Below, one piece after another: positions 29,770-33,298 of a DNA stretch of 33,298 nt (within the stretch, counting starts at the first letter, position 1; every line of letters begins with the position of its first letter). The stretch comes from Deltaproteobacteria bacterium (GTDB taxonomy: Bacteria; Desulfobacterota; Desulfobacteria; Desulfobacterales; Desulfosarcinaceae). Both the position numbers and the translations under genes were made by a program. The stretch lies in contig JAKAFO010000011.1 of the NCBI GenBank assembly GCA_021819735.1, forward strand, positions 1 to 33,298, given 5' to 3'. Under the pieces are notes generated by a model. The model was given only the letters and a program-made list of their open reading frames with translations. It made no database searches and was not told the DNA's origin.

Positions 29770-31491
29770 TTATCCGTTCAAGTGCTTGTACTTCTCCAGA
29801 TAGCGCACCGGCATCTTCAAGGCATCGCGCCGGAACGGTTCGGCCAAGACTTCGGCCCCGCCCTGGATCATGGCGTTGATGACGCATGGCCGGCCCGAGG
29901 CCACGGCATCGCGCACCACATCGCCCACCTCCCGGTAATCCTTCACCAGGTAGCCCTTGGCGCCCATGTCCTCGGCCAGCTTGGCATAATCCGGGTTCTC
30001 GCGCAGGTCGGCGCCCACGAAGCGGTTGGCGTAGTAATCGATCTGGTTCTTCTTCTCGGCGCCCCACTCCAGGTTGTTGGCCACGATGGCGATCACCGGA
30101 ATCCTTTCGCGCACGGCGGTCATTACTTCCTGGATGCCGCTGATGCCGTAGGCCCCGTCGCCCTGGAAGGCGAAGACCGCTTTGTCCGGCCGGCCGATCT
30201 TGGCGCCCATGGCCGCGCCATAGGCGAAGCCGCAGTTGCCCCAGCTCAGGGCCGAGATGTGCTGGCGCACGCCGGTGAACTTGAAGTAGGCGTTGCACAT
30301 GGACGAGTTGTTGCCGATGTCGGTGGCGATGATCGAACCGGCCGGAATGGCCTTGGCCAGCTCGGCCAGGAAGCGCCGGGGATGCATCAAGGCGTTGCTG
30401 GAAGCCGACCACTGGGCCAATTCCTGGGCCCAGACGTTGTTGGCCGCGGCGATCTCTTCGATGCGCGCGATGTTCGGCTTCAAATCGGGCCGCCGCCTCT
30501 TCAAAAGGTCCAGCAATTCAGCACTGAAGGCTTTGACATCGCCGCAGGAGGCCACGTCGGCCCGCTTGCTCAAGCCCAGCACCGCGATATTGACATCCAC
30601 CTGGATGATCTTGGCCTGCTTGGGCCAGTACTCCATGTCGTACTGGGGCAGCGTGCCGAAGGGTCCCAGGCGCGAGCCCAGGGCCAGGACCACATCGGCC
30701 TTGGCAATCGTGCGCATGGCCGCCTTGGAGCCGCAATAGCCGATGGGACCCGCGGCCAGCGGGTGGGCCGACGGGAAGGTGTCGTTGTGCAGGTAGGAGT
30801 TGACCACCGGCGCCGTGAGGTACTCGGCCAGGGCTTTGACTTCCGCCAGGGCATCGGCCTGGGAGACGCCGCCGCCGGCCAGGATCACCGGGTATTTGGC
30901 TTCGGCCAGCAGCGCGGCGGCCTGCTCCAGGGCTGCGCGGTCGCCGGCGCCCCGTCCGATGACGGGTGTGGGGTAGATCTCGTCGGTGCACACGCCGTAG
31001 AAGTAATCCCGGGGAATGTTGAGCTGGGTGGGGCCGTTGAAGTTTTTGGCCATGTAGAAGGCCCGGCGGGCCAGCTCGGCCATGCGCTCGGGACGGTTGA
31101 CCCGCACCTGATAGACCGTCTGACGCTCGAACATGGCCATCTGGTCCAGCTCCTGGAAACCGCCGGTGCCGATGCCCATGCTGCCGGTCTCGGGCGTGAT
31201 GGCCACCACCGGCGAATGGGCCCAGTAGGCGGCGGTCATGGCCGAAACGAAGTTGGCCGCGCCCGGTCCGTTCTGGGCGATACAGGCCTGGGGCCGGCCG
31301 GTGACGCGCGCCAGACCGTCGGCGGCATGGCAGGCGGCCTGCTCGTGGGCCACCGGCACGAACCGGATTCCGGCGGCCGGAAAGAGATCCAGGGCATCCA
31401 TATAAGCGCTGCCCACGATACCGAAGACCGTGTCCACGCCTTCGGCCACCAGGGTCTCCACCAAAGCTTCGGAGGGGGTCATTTTGGTCAT
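29770..31491 (-). CDS. xsc: Sulfoacetaldehyde acetyltransferase
   Basis: A 573-aa thiamine-diphosphate enzyme. Xsc converts sulfoacetaldehyde plus phosphate to sulfite plus acetyl phosphate. It has the cofactor-activating glutamate E50 (AHEQAA) and the TPP motif starting G444-D445-G446, ending N472-N473. W476-G-A-E-K-K-N-Q483 and the C-terminal PFRRDAL...PVRYLEKYK segments are the signature of Xsc proteins rather than acetolactate synthases. Family length is about 590. ATG 31491 follows AAAGGAG. The next genes are a 40-aa peptide and ackA, a known combination for ATP gain from taurine, isethionate or sulfoacetaldehyde in anaerobes. The released sulfite can be reduced by a dissimilatory sulfite reductase, not seen here. 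Confidence 0.88.
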   Translation of the reverse strand: MTKMTPSEALVETLVAEGVDTVFGIVGSAYMDALDLFPAAGIRFVPVAHEQAACHAADGLARVTGRPQACIAQNGPGAANFVSAMTAAYWAHSPVVAITPETGSMGIGTGGFQELDQMAMFERQTVYQVRVNRPERMAELARRAFYMAKNFNGPTQLNIPRDYFYGVCTDEIYPTPVIGRGAGDRAALEQAAALLAEAKYPVILAGGGVSQADALAEVKALAEYLTAPVVNSYLHNDTFPSAHPLAAGPIGYCGSKAAMRTIAKADVVLALGSRLGPFGTLPQYDMEYWPKQAKIIQVDVNIAVLGLSKRADVASCGDVKAFSAELLDLLKRRRPDLKPNIARIEEIAAANNVWAQELAQWSASSNALMHPRRFLAELAKAIPAGSIIATDIGNNSSMCNAYFKFTGVRQHISALSWGNCGFAYGAAMGAKIGRPDKAVFAFQGDGAYGISGIQEVMTAVRERIPVIAIVANNLEWGAEKKNQIDYYANRFVGADLRENPDYAKLAEDMGAKGYLVKDYREVGDVVRDAVASGRPCVINAMIQGGAEVLAEPFRRDALKMPVRYLEKYKHLNG

Positions 31492-31545
31492 GGCTTGTAC
31501 TCCTTTATCTATTCTTTAAATCGATAGTCACCGTTATGGTTTTGG

Positions 31546-32355
31546 TTAACGATCCAACTCTTTTCTCATTGCCCGCACCATCAACCACTCATAAAGCGCC
31601 GGCGAGAGTTTATTGACAACCCTTCCGATTCGGCCCGCCGGCGAAAGGACCAGCAGTCGTTTGTTCTTCCGGGCCGCCTGGAAGACCTGCTCGGCCACCT
31701 GTTCGGGGCTGGCCGGCCGGCCCACCGTGGACTGGGGATGGCGCGTGATGCTGCCGTCGCCGTCCAATGCGGCCGTACCGATCCCGGTGGCAGTAAAGCC
31801 CGGACAGACGATGAGCACGCCCACGCCGCTGCCGCGCAGCTCGCTGCGCAGCGAATCGAACAGGCCGTGCAGGGCGTGCTTGCTGGCGGCATAGGCCGCG
31901 CGGCCCAGCAGGGGCGTAAAGCCGGCCAGCGAGCTGACCGTGACGATCAAGCCCTTGCGCCGCGTTAAGCTGCCCAGGGCCGCCTTGGTGGCGTAGAGCG
32001 GGCCGAAGAAATTGACGGCCATGACCTTGTGGAAGACTTCCAGGCGGGTCTGGGCAAAGGCCGCCCGGGCGCTGATCCCGGCGTTGTTGATGAGCACATC
32101 GATCTGCCCGAAGTGCGCCAGCACGCGTTCCATGGCAGCCACCACTTCGGCCGCATCGCCCACGTCGCACGCCAGGGCCAGGGTGTCGATACCCTCGGTG
32201 CGCAATGCTTCGGCCGAAGCCGCCACGGCAGACGCATTGACATCCAGCATGGCGATGCGGGCGCCGGCCTGGCCGAAGCGCCGGGCGTAGGCCAGGCCCA
32301 GGCCGCCGGCCGCGCCGGTCACCACCACGATCTTATGCTTGAACTCCCGCCTCAT
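31546..32355 (-). CDS. SDR family oxidoreductase
   Basis: A 269-aa classical SDR with TGAAGGLG (T13 to G20), NNAG (90-93), serine at 141-142 and Y155-x3-K159 (YAASK). The C-terminus has a longer basic, hydrophobic tail (LSPAGRIGRVVNKL and LYEWLMVRAMRKE), like SDRs tied to lipid or membrane metabolism. ATG 32355 has AGGAGAGCCC upstream. The start overlaps the end of the upstream epimerase gene by 23 nt, and xsc starts 54 nt downstream, so these may be one unit. A role in making sulfoacetaldehyde from isethionate is possible in principle, since IsfD-type reductases are SDRs, but the membrane-type tail argues against it. Confidence 0.9.
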   Translation of the reverse strand: MRREFKHKIVVVTGAAGGLGLAYARRFGQAGARIAMLDVNASAVAASAEALRTEGIDTLALACDVGDAAEVVAAMERVLAHFGQIDVLINNAGISARAAFAQTRLEVFHKVMAVNFFGPLYATKAALGSLTRRKGLIVTVSSLAGFTPLLGRAAYAASKHALHGLFDSLRSELRGSGVGVLIVCPGFTATGIGTAALDGDGSITRHPQSTVGRPASPEQVAEQVFQAARKNKRLLVLSPAGRIGRVVNKLSPALYEWLMVRAMRKELDR

Positions 32356-33298
32356 GGGCTCTCCTGCGATGCTCCAGGTAGTAGTCGAATACCTGCCGGG
32401 TGGTCTTGCGCGGCGTAAAGCCGAACTCTTCTTTCAAACGCCGGTTGGAGAGCACCGGACGGTAGCGCAGAAAACGCACCTGCTCCGGCCCGTACTGGGT
32501 CAGGCGCAATCGCTTGGCCACCCACAGCGCGGCGGCCACCACTCCGGCCGGCAAGGCCCGGTAAGGCTTGCCCAATAGGCGGGCCATTTCCGACAAGGTC
32601 AAGACGCCGTCGCCGGCCAAGTTGTAGATGCCGCTGCCGCCCTGGAAGATGCCTTGGAGAATGGCCGCCGCCACATCCTGGTCCCAGATGATCACGAAGG
32701 GGCTGTCCACTTCCTTCAGTCCGGTGATGCGTTTTTGATCGAAGAGATTGGTGATCTGGTTGCGGGTCTGGGCTCCTAAAATGAAGCCCGGCCGGAAGAT
32801 CAACTGCTCCAAAGCCGGATGCTCGTTCCGGTAGCGGGCCAGCATCTCTTCCACCAGCCGTTTGTGATAAGAATAGGCGAACTCCTGGTTGCCCCGGATG
32901 GGGTCGTTTTCGTCCAGCCAGGGGGCGTTGTCCGGGTAGTAGCCATAGGCCGCGCCGCTGGAGGTGTAGATGAACTTCTTCACCCCGGCCGCCACACAGG
33001 CCTTGAGCACATTTTCGGTGCCCAGCACATCCACCTTGTACTCCAGGCTGCGGTCCGAGTCGCGCCCCGGCGTCACGATGGCCGCCAGGTGCACGACCAC
33101 ATCCACCTTGTACTGCGCAAGGGCCTGGGCCAGTTCGGGCGCGCAGATGTCCATGGCCAGGTATTGCACCCCGGCCAGACGCGCTTCCGGCGGCTGCTCA
33201 CGCAGATCGCTGGCCACGATGGTCGTCAACCGCCGGCGATCGGCGGCCAGGGCCGCCACCACCTGGCGGCCGATGTAGCCGGCCGCCCCGGTGACCAG
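32333..33298 (-). CDS. NAD-dependent epimerase/dehydratase, 5' end outside window
   Basis: Extended SDR, about 322 residues visible, with the start beyond the right edge. The visible N-terminus has the glycine-rich nucleotide motif VTGAAGYIGRQ at the edge, then VDVVVHLAA and FIYTSSGAAYGYY, and the catalytic Y-x3-K as YSYHK. Families with this pattern convert nucleotide sugars or reduce sterol- or lipid-type carbonyls. The C-terminal half (NLAGDGVLTLSEMARLL) resembles the sugar-epimerase-type substrate domain. The gene ends 23 nt inside the next SDR gene, so the two are coupled. Substrate is unknown. Confidence 0.85.
   Translation of the reverse strand: MVTGAAGYIGRQVVAALAADRRRLTTIVASDLREQPPEARLAGVQYLAMDICAPELAQALAQYKVDVVVHLAAIVTPGRDSDRSLEYKVDVLGTENVLKACVAAGVKKFIYTSSGAAYGYYPDNAPWLDENDPIRGNQEFAYSYHKRLVEEMLARYRNEHPALEQLIFRPGFILGAQTRNQITNLFDQKRITGLKEVDSPFVIIWDQDVAAAILQGIFQGGSGIYNLAGDGVLTLSEMARLLGKPYRALPAGVVAAALWVAKRLRLTQYGPEQVRFLRYRPVLSNRRLKEEFGFTPRKTTRQVFDYYLEHRRRAHEAGVQA

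Overview
The window is about 33.3 kb of GC-rich, densely coding DNA. It looks like an anaerobic member of the Desulfobacterota, probably a Desulfosarcina-like sulfate or sulfite reducer. That guess rests on gene content: a cytoplasmic molybdopterin oxidoreductase cluster with FmdE and an MoeA-like protein, sulfoacetaldehyde acetyltransferase (xsc) coupled to acetate kinase, a DsrE-family protein, FmdB-type zinc ribbons and a GSU2403-type protein. No rRNA, tRNA or CRISPR array was seen. There is no ribosomal or core housekeeping block, so the taxonomic call is an inference.

Layout. (1) 1-3431, plus strand: the 3' part of glycogen phosphorylase, then a Tat-type lipoprotein M48 peptidase with a TPR tail. 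(2) 3448-5617, minus: a cytidylate-kinase-like/BON fusion followed by an MFS transporter. (3) 5960-9397, plus: a solitary LivK-type binding protein, a DASS anion transporter and two tandem YebG-like proteins, closed by a strong terminator at 9474-9503. (4) 9400-13264: thioesterase (minus), YhhN membrane protein (plus), then a minus-strand run FmdB-like, Cys-rich 61-aa protein, rtcA. This part carries several intergenic elements: two hairpin plus mini-ORF modules, a 26-bp direct repeat, and a 145-bp palindromic element inside the rtcA transcription unit. (5) 13265-16826: a DsrE-like gene, then a patchwork in which a DUF4143 ATPase and a secreted PL9 pectate lyase sit beside 3'-end remnants of a hydroxyacid dehydrogenase and an SDR. 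(6) 17129-19999, minus: a nucleotidyltransferase-fold protein, D-2-hydroxyacid dehydrogenase and SDR. The last two are the intact relatives of the remnants. (7) 20145-21215: radical SAM/SPASM protein. (8) 21223-27363: a divergent GlxA-type regulator and a four-gene molybdenum cluster. (9) 27369-33298, minus: partial epimerase, SDR, xsc, an unreported-looking 40-aa membrane peptide, ackA and a quinone-oxidoreductase-like gene.

How the genes may work together. Xsc would split sulfoacetaldehyde with phosphate into sulfite and acetyl phosphate, and AckA would turn acetyl phosphate into acetate and ATP. In a sulfite-reducing host this gives both an electron acceptor and substrate-level ATP. The molybdenum cluster encodes a catalytic subunit, a multi-[4Fe-4S] electron-transfer partner, and FmdE-like and MoeA-like proteins that may handle cofactor or metal; its substrate is unknown. 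The most unusual points are the gene-remnant patchwork at 13644-15137, the 40-aa peptide between xsc and ackA, the molybdenum cluster whose catalytic subunit lacks an obvious Cys/Sec metal ligand, and the group of non-coding palindromic elements between 9.4 and 13.9 kb.
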